Assembly: GCA_964615765.1 (NCBI GenBank)
Contig: CAZTQN010000001.1
Location: forward strand, 186,001-250,000
Length of the DNA stretch: 64,000 nt
DNA from: CAZTQN01 sp964615765
GTDB lineage: Bacteria; Planctomycetota; Phycisphaerae; Phycisphaerales; UBA1924
Direction: 5' to 3'
Below, piece after piece: positions 25,637 through 34,198 of this stretch (its first letter is position 1; each line of letters starts with the position of its first letter). The position numbers and the translations under genes are program-made. A model generated the notes under the pieces. That model searched no databases. It saw only the letters and a program-made list of their open reading frames with translations, and was not told where the DNA came from.

Positions 25637-25642
25637 TATCCT
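25637..25642 (+). promoter_or_regulatory. TATCCT, candidate -10 box 8 nt before the ApgM start
   Basis: TATCCT is followed by 8 nt and the GTG at 25651, consistent with leaderless or near-leaderless initiation; GGAG lies within the 8 nt and may act as a weak ribosome-binding site instead. Confidence 0.3.
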
Positions 25643-25650
25643 CGCGGAGC

Positions 25651-26991
25651 GTGAAGTACGTCATCATCATCGCGGACGGTGCGGCGGATCTTCCGCTGGA
25701 AGAACTGGACGGGCGGACGCCCCTGGAGACGGCGATTGCGCCGAACCTGGCGTCGGCGGCGCGGATGGGGCGGCTGGGCACGGCCGTCACGACCCCGCCC
25801 GGATGGGCCGCGGGCAGCGACGTGTGCACGATGTGCCTGCTGGGGTATGACCCGCGCCGGTATCACACGGGGCGGGCGCCGCTGGAAGCCGCGGCGCTGG
25901 GCCTGGCGCTCCGCGAGACGGACTGGATCTTCCGCGTGAATCTGGTCACCGTCGGTGAGCCGGAGACGACCGACGACGGGCTGATGCTGGACCACTCCGC
26001 CGGCGCGATCTCGAACGCCGAGGCGCGGGAACTGGTGACGGGGCTCATGGATCACTGGCACGCGGCCGTGCCGGATCTGTCGGCGGATCTGGCCCTGACG
26101 CCCGGCGTGAGTTACCGCAACATCCTGGTCGATAGCGGCGCGCACCGTGGCGGGCGGGACTACGCGGGCGTGACGACGACCCCGCCCCACGAGATTCCCG
26201 GGCAGCCGTGGGCGGACGATCTGCCGCGGGTCGGCAAGTCGGCGAGCGCGGAGGCGGAGCGCGCGGCGGAGACGCTGCGCCGGCTGATCGCGTCGTCGCA
26301 GGAGTTTCTGGCGTCGCACCCGGTGAACGCCGCGCGGCGGGCGCGTGGGCAGCGGGTGGCGAACAGCGCGTGGATCTGGGGCCAAGGCGTCAAGCCGTCC
26401 ATGCCGTCGTTCGAGGAGCGGTTCGGGCTCAAGGGCGCGATGATCACGGCGGTGGACTTGCTCGCGGGGATCGCAGCGCTGATCGGGTGGGACCGGATCG
26501 ACGTGCCGGGGATCACGAGTTACCACGACACGGACTACGCCGCGCAGGGTCGGGCGACGTGCGAGGCGCTCGATCAGTACGACATCGTGTGCTGCCACGT
26601 GGAGTCGCCGGACGAGGCGTCGCATCAGGGGGACGCGGCGACGAAGGTGGCGGCGATCGAGGCGATCGACAAGCACGTGGTCGGGCCGGTGTTGGCGAAG
26701 CTGCGGGCGTTCGGCGACGCGGAGAGCGACCCGAAGGCCGAGGGGTGGCGGCTGCTCATCATGCCGGATCACTACACGCTGGTGAGCACGCGGAAGCACG
26801 ACGCGACGCCGCCGCCGATTTTGCTCGCCGGCGCGTGGGTGCGGAGCGTGGTCGAGCGTGACCTGTTCACGGAGGAGCGCGCGGGCGCGAGCGACCTGAA
26901 GGTCGATCCGGGGCATGATCTAATGGAGTACTTCCTGCGCGGCGGTCTGGCGCGCGTGCCGACGCGCGTGCGGAAAGGTGCGGGCGCGTGA
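25651..26991 (+). CDS. apgM: cofactor-independent phosphoglycerate mutase, archaeal (ApgM) type
   Basis: 446 aa, GTG start. The N-terminus MKYVIIIADGAADLPLEELD has the alkaline-phosphatase-superfamily metal Asp. Next come the PNLASAARMG region, a GWAAGSDVCTMCLLGYDP block with the catalytic Ser/Thr region, and later HVESPDEASHQGD, TRKHDATPPP and MPDHYT. These match the archaeal-type 2,3-BPG-independent phosphoglycerate mutase, interconverting 3- and 2-phosphoglycerate. Some bacterial members were once named homoserine kinase-like, so phosphonopyruvate decarboxylase or related activities are less likely alternatives. The 3' end overlaps the next gene by 4 nt (GTGA). Confidence 0.85.
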   Translation: MKYVIIIADGAADLPLEELDGRTPLETAIAPNLASAARMGRLGTAVTTPPGWAAGSDVCTMCLLGYDPRRYHTGRAPLEAAALGLALRETDWIFRVNLVTVGEPETTDDGLMLDHSAGAISNAEARELVTGLMDHWHAAVPDLSADLALTPGVSYRNILVDSGAHRGGRDYAGVTTTPPHEIPGQPWADDLPRVGKSASAEAERAAETLRRLIASSQEFLASHPVNAARRARGQRVANSAWIWGQGVKPSMPSFEERFGLKGAMITAVDLLAGIAALIGWDRIDVPGITSYHDTDYAAQGRATCEALDQYDIVCCHVESPDEASHQGDAATKVAAIEAIDKHVVGPVLAKLRAFGDAESDPKAEGWRLLIMPDHYTLVSTRKHDATPPPILLAGAWVRSVVERDLFTEERAGASDLKVDPGHDLMEYFLRGGLARVPTRVRKGAGA

Positions 26992-27860
26992 GTGCGGCGG
27001 ACCAAGAGCCCAAGCCGGAGACGCCGGGCGGTCGCCCGGGCGATGGCGCGGACGACCTCATCCCGCTCGAGCCGGCCCCGCCGAAGCCGGCGATGCCCGC
27101 GCCGGTCGTTGGCGGTCCCGGGGCCGGCAAGGGAACGCGGATCGAGCGACCGTCGCTGACGACGGGGAAGCTCACCAAGTGTCCCAACTGCGGGGCGGGG
27201 CTGACTGATGACGCGGTGCTGTGCACGGCGTGCGGGCTGGATCTGCGCATCGGGGCCAAGCGCGAGGTCGAAGTTGGCGAGGTTGAGCCGCCCGAGCCGG
27301 GGGGCGACGCGCGGCCGGAGTATGTCAAGCCGTCGCGCATGAGCCCCGGCACGCACGCGGCCCTCGCGGGCGGGTGTGCGCTCGGCGCGATGATCGCGGC
27401 GGGCGTCAACGCGTCGATCTACTCCGGCGGGCGGGCGACGACGCTGCTGATCGTGGTCGTCGTGCTGCTGACGCTGTACCAGACGCTGGTGCACACGGGC
27501 ACGGGGATCGTGGCTGTCGCGATTGCGGCGAAACTGGCCAAGCACCAGGTCGGTCGGTACGACTGGGCCGCCGGGCGGATGTTCCTGGCGTTCGCGACGT
27601 TCCAGTTCGTGAGCCATCAGCGCATCCCCGGGGCGCCGGAGACGCTGAGCGTCATCCTGGCCTATCCGGCGGCGGCGGCGGCGTACTTCTTCATGGTCAT
27701 GGCGCTGTTCAAACTGCGGCGTGACCAGGCGACGATGCTGTGCGGCGCTCACCTGATGCTGTGGCTGCTGTTTGTCGGCGGGCTGGAGCTGTCGCGGTGG
27801 ATGGGGGCCGAGCTGGCGGCCATGCCGCCCCCGCCTCCCCCGCCGACCGCGGGGCCGTGA
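26988..27860 (+). CDS. zinc-ribbon membrane protein
   Basis: 290 aa, GTG start overlapping the apgM stop, so translationally coupled. A Pro-rich disordered N-terminus (about 1-60) precedes a zinc ribbon CPNCGAGLTDDAVLCTACGLDL. About six hydrophobic helices follow in the second half (for example ALAGGCALGAMIAAGVNASI, TTLLIVVVVLLTLYQTLV). The chain ends in a Pro run. The fold resembles the DUF-type planctomycete ribbon/membrane proteins at 2465, 17080 and 19241. Function unknown. Confidence 0.7.
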   Translation: MSAADQEPKPETPGGRPGDGADDLIPLEPAPPKPAMPAPVVGGPGAGKGTRIERPSLTTGKLTKCPNCGAGLTDDAVLCTACGLDLRIGAKREVEVGEVEPPEPGGDARPEYVKPSRMSPGTHAALAGGCALGAMIAAGVNASIYSGGRATTLLIVVVVLLTLYQTLVHTGTGIVAVAIAAKLAKHQVGRYDWAAGRMFLAFATFQFVSHQRIPGAPETLSVILAYPAAAAAYFFMVMALFKLRRDQATMLCGAHLMLWLLFVGGLELSRWMGAELAAMPPPPPPPTAGP

Positions 27861-27937
27861 CGACGCGGGAAAACGCCGTGCCTGAAATCGATGAGCCGCG
27901 CGTCCCAATATGGGGAACACGACGAAGGAGGCTGGCC

Positions 27938-28861
27938 ATGACGGTGCGCAACGGAACGCGGCGGAACACGGGGCGGGTGCTGGTGGCGGCGATGACGCTG
28001 GGGCTCGCGACGCCGTTGCTGGGCTGCGCCATGTCCGTCGGCGGGGCCGACATCGGCTGGTCGAGCGTTGAGGAGAACCGCCAGCTCGGCATCGAGCATG
28101 TGCCGGGCAAGCCGCTGGTGGTGAAGACGCGCAACGGCGGGATCACCGTCACGAAGACCTCCGGCGGGCCCGTCGATGTCCGTGCGACCGTGCGCGGCAA
28201 GTCGCAGGAGCAGCTCCGGCAGATCAAGGTCGTCGCGGTGCGCGACGATGACGGCACGCTGGTGGTGAAGGCCGAGTTCCCCGATGGCAAAGCCCGCGAG
28301 GGGGCCGGCGTGTCGCTCGAGGTGCTGATCCCGGACGCCGAGGGGCTGAACCTGGCGACGTCGAACGGGGCGATCACCGCGGCGGGCTTCTCGGGCAAGG
28401 CGGTGATGGACACGTCCAACGGGGCCATCACGCTGAGCGACCATGCGGGCGAGGCGGTGCTGGATACATCCAACGGGCGGATCACCGTCGAGCGTTTGCG
28501 CGGCGGGGTGACAGCCGACACCAGCAACGGCGGCATCACGCTGAAGGACGTCGGCACGCCGGTGACGGCGGATACGTCCAACGGGACGATCGACGTCGTG
28601 CTGGACGACGCGGCGACGGGGCCGGTGCGGCTGGATTCATCGAACGCGCGCATCGAGCTCGCCGTCGGCTCGGCGTTCGGCGGCGAACTGATCGCCGACA
28701 CCAGCAACGGCAAGGTGACCGTCGATCTCGGCACGGAGGCGGCCCAGGTCTCGACCAACAAGCGCGGCAACGAGGCCAAGGTCGTCTTCGCGGCGTCCGG
28801 GCCGCGCTCGGTGGTTGACACCAGCAACGGGTCGATCCGCATCTCGCGGCGCGAGAAGTAA
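27938..28861 (+). CDS. lipoprotein with adhesin-like (DUF4097/GIN-type) beta repeats
   Basis: 307 aa from the ATG at 27938 (AAGGAGG at 27925-27931). Lipobox TPLLGC (Cys about 29) gives a lipid anchor. From about residue 60 the chain is built of repeats of 18-25 residues carrying (D)TSNGxI or close variants: ATSNGAIT, DTSNGAIT, DTSNGRIT, DTSNGGIT, DTSNGTID, DSSNARIE, DTSNGKVT, DTSNGSIR. These are turns of a right-handed beta-helix as in the DUF4097 / putative auto-transporter adhesin family. Role unknown; cell-surface or periplasmic. A long hairpin follows. Confidence 0.8.
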   Translation: MTVRNGTRRNTGRVLVAAMTLGLATPLLGCAMSVGGADIGWSSVEENRQLGIEHVPGKPLVVKTRNGGITVTKTSGGPVDVRATVRGKSQEQLRQIKVVAVRDDDGTLVVKAEFPDGKAREGAGVSLEVLIPDAEGLNLATSNGAITAAGFSGKAVMDTSNGAITLSDHAGEAVLDTSNGRITVERLRGGVTADTSNGGITLKDVGTPVTADTSNGTIDVVLDDAATGPVRLDSSNARIELAVGSAFGGELIADTSNGKVTVDLGTEAAQVSTNKRGNEAKVVFAASGPRSVVDTSNGSIRISRREK

Positions 28862-28898
28862 GCGGCCCGTCGGAACGACTTCACGACGACAACACACA

Positions 28899-28933
28899 CG
28901 CCCGAGCAGCCGGGTTCACCGGCGGCTCGGGCG
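28899..28933. terminator. bidirectional-type hairpin between convergent genes
   Basis: CGCCCGAGC (28899-28907) pairs with GCTCGGGCG (28925-28933). An inner GCCGG/CCGGC stem (28909-28913 with 28919-28923) closes on GTTCA. TTGCGTTTG follows on the plus strand. It separates the plus-strand adhesin-like gene from the minus-strand HNH gene. Confidence 0.7.
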
Positions 28934-28947
28934 TTGCGTTTGTGGGT

Positions 28948-29682
28948 TCACTTGAGTTCGACGTTCCAATACGCGTCGTCGAGGAACGACTTCCAGGACG
29001 AGTACTTCTGCTGGCCCAGGCGGATGGAGATGAGCGGGTTGCGCTTCGGGCGCACGGGCTCGCGCACGAGCTTCATGTGGGCCTCGGGGGGCGTGCGGCC
29101 GCCCTTGCGCGCGTTGCACTTCACGCAGGCGCACACCAGGTTCTCCCAACTGTCCTGCCCGCCCTGGGAGCGCGGGAGGACGTGGTCGATGGAGAGCTCG
29201 CTGGTGGGGAAGGTCTTGCCGCAGTACTGGCACTGGTTGCGGTCGCGTGCGAAGAGGTTGCGCCGGTTGAGCTTGACGATCTGAGCCGGCAGGCGGTCGT
29301 AGCCGAGCAGGCGGATGACCTTGGGCACGGCGACCTCGAAGCGGACGGTGCGGACCCAGTCGTACTTTTCCGGTTCAAAGCTCTTCTGCAGTTCGGCGAG
29401 TTCGGCCCAGGTCTCGAACGAGTAGTTCACCCAGCGCCCGTCGTCGACGTGGATGACCTCCGCGATCTCGCGGCAGAGCAGGCTGAAGGCTCGGCGCGCG
29501 GAGACGACGCGGACGGCGACGTACGCGCGGTTGAGGACGAGGACTTTGGCGTCGAGGGCGGTGGGCCCGCCGAAGGCCGGGACGTAGAGCCCGCCGTCAC
29601 AATCATCGGGGTCGGACAGCAGGCCCGCGTCGTCGAGTGCGGGTTCGCGATGCGCGGAGTTGCGGCCTCGCGGGGTGCTCAT
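28948..29682 (-). CDS. HNH endonuclease-domain protein
   Basis: 244 aa. The C-terminal half has a zinc-bound HNH module: CQYCGKTF, then SIDHVLPRSQGGQDSWENLV (His, His/Asn core), then CACVKCNARKGGRTP. The N-terminal part (VLVLNRAYVAVRVVSARRAF, then LLCREIAEVI) is the region that typically precedes HNH in the widespread chromosomal family found in cyanobacteria and planctomycetes. It is not tied to a restriction system here; no methylase or specificity gene is nearby. Probable DNA nuclease or nickase of housekeeping or repair type; the biological role is unproven. Confidence 0.85.
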   Translation of the reverse strand: MSTPRGRNSAHREPALDDAGLLSDPDDCDGGLYVPAFGGPTALDAKVLVLNRAYVAVRVVSARRAFSLLCREIAEVIHVDDGRWVNYSFETWAELAELQKSFEPEKYDWVRTVRFEVAVPKVIRLLGYDRLPAQIVKLNRRNLFARDRNQCQYCGKTFPTSELSIDHVLPRSQGGQDSWENLVCACVKCNARKGGRTPPEAHMKLVREPVRPKRNPLISIRLGQQKYSSWKSFLDDAYWNVELK

Positions 29683-29857
29683 GAACCAATAGGCCGCGCC
29701 CTTTCGGGCCCGGACGGGGCTGCCGAATGGAAGGGTATACGCCAGCCGTTCGGGGGTCCACGCGTCGGGGGCACAAGGGGTTGGCGCTGACGGAATCTTG
29801 ACAGAGATTCGGCCGAGCCGCCCAAGGCGGTGAGCCGGGGGGGGGCGGGGAGCGCGG

Positions 29858-31462
29858 TCAGTGCCGGAAGTGGCGTGTGCCGGTGTGCAGGCACGTCACG
29901 CCGCGGCTGGTGCAGAGGGCGATGGTGTCGGCGTCGCGCTTGGAGCCGCCGGGGTGGACGAGCGTGGTGACGCCCGCGTCGATGAGCAGTCGCGGGCCGT
30001 CGTCGAAAGGGAAGAAGGCGTCGCCGACGGCGATGGCGCCGCGGGCGAGGTCGCCGGCCTTGGCGAGGGCGAGGCGGCAGGCGGACACGCGGTCGACTTG
30101 GCCGGAACCGACGCCGAACAGCCGCGTCACGCCGGGGCGGGCGGGGTCCGGCCCGCCGACGACGATGGCGTTGGACGTGACCGAGCGGCACAGGACCTCA
30201 AGCACGGCGGCGGCGGCGAGGCGAGCGGCGTCGAGCTTCGGGCCGGCCTTGAGCTCCCAGCGCTCGGGCACGGCGGGCGAGAGGTCGCGGTCCTGCACGA
30301 GCATGCCGCCAGGGACGGAGCGGTAGTCGAGCTTGCGGGCGCTGGAGGCGGCCTTGTCGCCCACGGCGAGCAGGCGCACGTTGGCCCAGCGCTCGCGGAG
30401 GACGTCGAGGGCGGCGTCGTTGAACGCGGGGGCGATGACGACCTCGAAAAAGTGCGACTCGCGGGCGATGACGCGGGCGGCGGCGGCGTCGACGCTCGAC
30501 GAGACGGCGAGAATCCCGCCGTAGGCCGCGACGGGGTCGCCGGCGATGGCGGCGTCGACGGCGGGCTCGAGCGCGCTCGCGACGGCCCCGCCGCACGGGT
30601 TGGTGTGCTTGACGACGACGGCGGCGTGCTGCCGCTCGCGATCGATGATGCGGGCGAGGGCCTTGACGGCTTCGAGGGCGGCGGCGGCGTCGTTGATGTT
30701 GTTGTACGAGAGGTGCTTGCCGTGCAACTGCTGGGCGTTGACGACCGACTGCCCGGTGGAGGCGGGGTCGCGGTAGAGGGCGGCCTGCTGGTGCGGGTTC
30801 TCGCCGTAGCGGAGTTGGTCGACCAGCGTGTAGCGGAGGTCGAGCACCTGCGGGAAGGCGCCCTGGCGACGGCCGAGGAACGAGGCGATGGCGGCGTCGT
30901 ACTCGGCGGTGCGGGCGAAGGCGGCGGCGGCGAGCTGGGCCCGGGTCTCGGGCGTGGTGCTCCCGCCGTGCGCGTCCATCTCCTGGATCACGCGGTCATA
31001 GTCGCGGGGCGAGGTGACGACGGTGACGAAGCGGGCGTTCTTGGCGGCGGCGCGGAGCATGGCCGGCCCGCCGACGTCGATGTTCTCGATCGCGTCGGCC
31101 ATCGACACGTTCGGGTCGGCGACGGTGCGCTGGAACGGGTACAGGTTGATGCAGACCAGGTCGATGGGCTCGAAGCGGTGCTGTTTGAGGAACGCGGTGT
31201 GCTCGGCGCGGTCGCGCAGGGCGAGCAGGCCGGCGTGCACGGCGGGGTGCAGCGTCTTGACGCGCCCGTCGAGGCCTTCGGGAAAGCCGGTGACGGTCTC
31301 GACGGGGACGACGGGCACGCCGGCGGCGGCGAGGGCCTTGGCCGTGCCGCCGGTGGAGATGATGGTCACGCCTCGGGCCGCCAGCGCCTGCGCGAAGGGC
31401 ACGAGGTCGGCTTTATCGTTGACCGAGAGCAGCGCGCGGCGGATGGGGGTGGGCGGGGTCAT
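29858..31462 (-). CDS. purH: bifunctional AICAR formyltransferase / IMP cyclohydrolase
   Basis: 534 aa, normal length for PurH. The N-terminal IMP cyclohydrolase (MGS-like) domain has RRALLSVNDKADLVPFA, then ISTGGTAKAL, VTGFPEGLDGRVKTLHPAVH and NLYPF. The C-terminal AICAR transformylase domain has LRYGENPHQQAALYR, VVKHTNPCGGA, and a late segment TLVHPGGSKRDADTI. It catalyses the last two steps of de novo IMP synthesis. The ATG lies 8 nt after the stop of the beta-propeller gene upstream, so both are likely in one transcript. No gene occupies the 175 bp downstream before the HNH gene. Confidence 0.97.
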   Translation of the reverse strand: MTPPTPIRRALLSVNDKADLVPFAQALAARGVTIISTGGTAKALAAAGVPVVPVETVTGFPEGLDGRVKTLHPAVHAGLLALRDRAEHTAFLKQHRFEPIDLVCINLYPFQRTVADPNVSMADAIENIDVGGPAMLRAAAKNARFVTVVTSPRDYDRVIQEMDAHGGSTTPETRAQLAAAAFARTAEYDAAIASFLGRRQGAFPQVLDLRYTLVDQLRYGENPHQQAALYRDPASTGQSVVNAQQLHGKHLSYNNINDAAAALEAVKALARIIDRERQHAAVVVKHTNPCGGAVASALEPAVDAAIAGDPVAAYGGILAVSSSVDAAAARVIARESHFFEVVIAPAFNDAALDVLRERWANVRLLAVGDKAASSARKLDYRSVPGGMLVQDRDLSPAVPERWELKAGPKLDAARLAAAAVLEVLCRSVTSNAIVVGGPDPARPGVTRLFGVGSGQVDRVSACRLALAKAGDLARGAIAVGDAFFPFDDGPRLLIDAGVTTLVHPGGSKRDADTIALCTSRGVTCLHTGTRHFRH

Positions 31463-31470
31463 GGCGGCAC

Positions 31471-32697
31471 TCAGCGGGGCGACAGCCGCGTGATCACGCC
31501 CTGCGGGCTGACGGCGTAGACCGGGCTGTCCTTCGGGCTTTCGGCGACGAGCATGGAGATCGAGCGCAGTTCGACGGTGTCGATGGTGCGCCCGTTCTTG
31601 GGGTCGAGCGTGACGGCCTTGGCCGTGCCGGCGGCGTCGGTCGCGCCGGCGAAGACGACCAGGCGGCTGTTGCGGAGCGCGACGGCGACGCCGTCGACCG
31701 TGTCGTTCTGCCAGAGGACTTTGCCGGTCGTCGGGTCAAAGGCGGAGAACCCGCCGGACTCGCCCAGGTCGACGTACAGGCGCCCGTCGATGAACGCGGG
31801 GGCTTGGCGGAGCGGGGCGTTGGTGCGGTGACGCCAGAGGATCTGCCCGCCGGAGCGGGTGACGGCGTACAGCGAGTGGTCGAGGCTGGCGATGAACGCG
31901 AGCGTGTCGCTGGTGGCGATGGGGGCGCCGGGCCCGGCGAACATCTTGCTGCGCCCGAGCCCGCGCCCGGTGAGCGCGTCGAGCACGACGATGTCGCCGG
32001 CCTGCGAAGCGAAGATGGTCTCGGGCCCCTGAGCGAAGACGACGGGGTCGACATCGACGGCGCCCGTCAGGCCCGAGCCCCAGACCTGGAACCCGGTGCT
32101 GGCCAAGAGGCCGACCAGGTGCCCGTTGGAAGCGCCGTACGCGAGGGCGTCGCCGACCAGGGCCGTGCGCGTGCTGGCGACTTCGGGCAGGCGGTGCTTG
32201 GTGCGAAGGGTGCCGGTGTCGGCGTCGTAGATGAAGACTTCGGTTTCGCTGGGGAGGATGATGGCGGCGCCGCGGCTGCCTTCGGAGCCGCCCTGGCGGA
32301 CGGGGGCGAAGAACCGCGTGAGCGGGCCGGCGGCCTGGTCGGACCAGCGCTGCGCGCCGGAGCGGGCTTCGAGGACGGTGAACACGCCCTCGGTATCGGT
32401 GACGCACAGGGCGTCGCCGAGGACCTGCACCGACTCGACGGTGCCGCCGGGGAGCATGGTCGGAAAGCCGCGCCACTCGACGCGGTAGCCGAGGGTGCTG
32501 AACTCATCGGCCTGCATGGGCACGGAGGCGGCCCGCTGATCGAGCGTCATGGTGCGCGGGCCGTCGGACTCGCACCCTCCCAAGCCGCCGCCCACCGCCG
32601 CGAGCGCTGCCAGCACAGTCGCGGCCGCGAACAGGCGAGGCCGGGCGGACGCCGAGCGGGCGGGCGAGGCATGAACGAGGGCAAGCGGTCGGGTCAT
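31471..32697 (-). CDS. PQQ-like beta-propeller lipoprotein
   Basis: 408 aa from the ATG at 32697. The signal sequence ends in a lipobox GGLGGC (Cys about 40). Repeated beta-propeller blades follow, of the kind DGRLYVDLGESGGFSAFDPT, DALTGRGLG, FDPTTGKVLWQNDTVDG and TRSGGQILWRH. These carry the tryptophan-docking ATGKxLW motif of PQQ-type eight-bladed propellers (as in BamB and quinoprotein dehydrogenases). No PQQ-ligand or catalytic residues are recognisable, so a structural role such as BamB-like scaffold is likelier. Upstream of purH with an 8-nt gap; the functional connection is unknown. Confidence 0.8.
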   Translation of the reverse strand: MTRPLALVHASPARSASARPRLFAAATVLAALAAVGGGLGGCESDGPRTMTLDQRAASVPMQADEFSTLGYRVEWRGFPTMLPGGTVESVQVLGDALCVTDTEGVFTVLEARSGAQRWSDQAAGPLTRFFAPVRQGGSEGSRGAAIILPSETEVFIYDADTGTLRTKHRLPEVASTRTALVGDALAYGASNGHLVGLLASTGFQVWGSGLTGAVDVDPVVFAQGPETIFASQAGDIVVLDALTGRGLGRSKMFAGPGAPIATSDTLAFIASLDHSLYAVTRSGGQILWRHRTNAPLRQAPAFIDGRLYVDLGESGGFSAFDPTTGKVLWQNDTVDGVAVALRNSRLVVFAGATDAAGTAKAVTLDPKNGRTIDTVELRSISMLVAESPKDSPVYAVSPQGVITRLSPR

Positions 32698-32881
32698 GGT
32701 CGGTCCTGTCCGGTCGCGCCGGGTCGGGGTTTGGGAAGGTGGGAAGGGCAGTATCCAAGCCGACCGCCCCGGGGTCAAGGCGCGGCGGGCTCGGCGGGGG
32801 TGAGCGGGGGGTGGGGAGCGGGGGGCGGGAAGAGGGGATTGAACGCGAAGGCGCGAAGGGCGCGAAGGTGGGGGAGGAAGC

Positions 32882-32916
32882 GGGAGGCGGGAAACGGGAA
32901 GCGGGAAACGGGAAGC
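32882..32916. repeat. heptamer tandem repeat (GGGAARC)x5
   Basis: GGGAGGC-GGGAAAC-GGGAAGC-GGGAAAC-GGGAAGC in tandem. The reverse complement (GCTTCCC)x5 occurs at 46766-46800. It lies downstream of the 2OG oxygenase gene. Confidence 0.85.
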
Positions 32917-32979
32917 CGCCCTGCTCGTCCGCGATCTCGGCTCATCCCACTGGTGCCCGGTGCCTCCGTCTCTCCGGCT

Positions 32980-33007
32980 AGTGCCCAGTGCCTAGTGCCC
33001 AGTGCCT
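32980..33007. repeat. heptamer tandem repeat (AGTGCCY)x4 overlapping a stop codon
   Basis: Same sequence as 16418-16445. Read on the minus strand it encodes the last residues and the TAG stop (32992-32994) of the 2OG oxygenase gene. A degenerate GGTGCCC-GGTGCCT pair sits at 32952-32965. Confidence 0.9.
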
Positions 33008-33729
33008 TCCCCCACCAACGTACTCGTCGAGTTGAACGACAGGATCACGCGGTCTTTCGCGCCCTTGTACGGCAGCCCGCTGTGCAGCAGATACGCGGGG
33101 AAGAGCACCAGCGTTCCCGGCAATGGCGGGACGTCGAGGTGGCCTTGCCCGAGGTAATGGTTGCCATAGTCGGAGTGATTGCCGCCGAAGGGCCGCGGCG
33201 TGTAGAAGCGGTTGACGCCGTTGGGCGCGTGGTCGCGTGGGTTCTCCGGCACGTCGGAGATCTGGAGGTAATAGACGCCGCACCATGAGCACCCGCCGTG
33301 GTAGTGCGCGTCGTGGAAGCCGGAGTTGTTGGTGATGTGGAACCAGCTATCGGAGAACGTGACCTTGATCCGGTTCGGGTCGACCTCGCGCCCGTTGACA
33401 TGCCACACGGCCCGCTTCACGCTCGACTCGATGAACGCGATCAGCCGTCGCAGCCCTTCGTGCGTGGTCTTCTCGAACAGATCAAACTTGCTTTCGAAGA
33501 GCCCGTCCTTGGACTTCATGCTCGGGGCGATATCGCTGGCGATGTTCTTGGTCTCGCCGGCCTTGATGTCGTAGAGATGCTGGATGATCCCGGCCGCGTC
33601 GCGCTCGTGGTCGCGGTAGCGGCGCGAGAAGATGGTCGTGGGCCAATACGTCCGCGGCGTGAGCTCGAACTCGTTGAGCGCGGACCCGGGGGGCGGCATG
33701 ACGGGCGTTGGGGAGCCGGCGGTGTGCAT
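32992..33729 (-). CDS. putative 2OG-Fe(II) oxygenase
   Basis: 245 aa from the ATG at 33729. The C-terminal half has SWFHITNNSGFHDAHYHGGC, then SGVYYL-like (GVYYLQIS), then LVLFPAYLLHSGLPYKG and RVILSFN. This is the wording of the TIGR02466/PF13759-type 2-oxoglutarate and Fe(II)-dependent oxygenases: the His of HxH, a late His in LLHS, and an Arg for 2OG. The substrate is unknown. The gene is bracketed by heptamer repeats: (GGGATTC)n just upstream of the start, and (AGTGCCY)4 supplying its final codons and stop. So the terminal GTGH is repeat-derived. Start choice: first ATG after the repeat. Confidence 0.78.
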   Translation of the reverse strand: MHTAGSPTPVMPPPGSALNEFELTPRTYWPTTIFSRRYRDHERDAAGIIQHLYDIKAGETKNIASDIAPSMKSKDGLFESKFDLFEKTTHEGLRRLIAFIESSVKRAVWHVNGREVDPNRIKVTFSDSWFHITNNSGFHDAHYHGGCSWCGVYYLQISDVPENPRDHAPNGVNRFYTPRPFGGNHSDYGNHYLGQGHLDVPPLPGTLVLFPAYLLHSGLPYKGAKDRVILSFNSTSTLVGEGTGH

Positions 33730-33738
33730 GGGGAGATC

Positions 33739-33773
33739 GGGATTCGGGATTCGGGATTCGGGAAACGGGATTC
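33739..33773. repeat. heptamer tandem repeat (GGGATTC)x5
   Basis: GGGATTC three times, GGGAAAC, then GGGATTC, beginning 10 nt upstream of the 2OG oxygenase start codon. Confidence 0.88.
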
Positions 33774-33948
33774 GGGCGGCGGCGGGTGTCACTCCGCTCT
33801 GCGGCGTGACAGACGTATCAGCGCCGAAACCCAGCGTACCGCAAGCCCGCCGTTCTGCCCGCCGCCCATCACGCGACGCCACCGACTTTGCAAGATCTTG
33901 ACGCACGGCAACGCCAACCATCAAACAAGCTCCCCTCACCCGCTGCTT

Positions 33949-34034
33949 GGTGCCCGGTGCCCGGTGCCTAGTGCCTAGTGCCTGACTGCCCCGCCTCCCT
34001 CCGACTGAGGCCCAATGCCTAGTGCCCAGTGCCT
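33949..34034. repeat. two further (RGTGCCY) heptamer arrays
   Basis: Five tandem heptamers at 33949-33983 (GGTGCCC twice, GGTGCCT, AGTGCCT twice) and three at 34014-34034 (AATGCCT, AGTGCCC, AGTGCCT). The surrounding 33774-34198 holds no gene I can support. Confidence 0.85.
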
Positions 34035-34198
34035 TAGTTCTGTTCGGTAGGGGCGGTGGGGGGGTGGGGGGGGCAAGGGTGCAGAACCCGAACGCGGCAG
34101 GTCCGGAGAAATCTGCCCCGCGCGGCGTCGCCAAGGGCGATCACGGCTTACGCGTATGTGATCGCAGCGCAGAAACTGCCCTGCGGCAGAGTTTTTGT

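Noticed and set aside
28948..29682. HNH gene as part of a restriction-modification or retron/intron system
   Set aside because: No methylase, specificity subunit, reverse transcriptase or intron structure nearby; it matches a stand-alone chromosomal HNH family.
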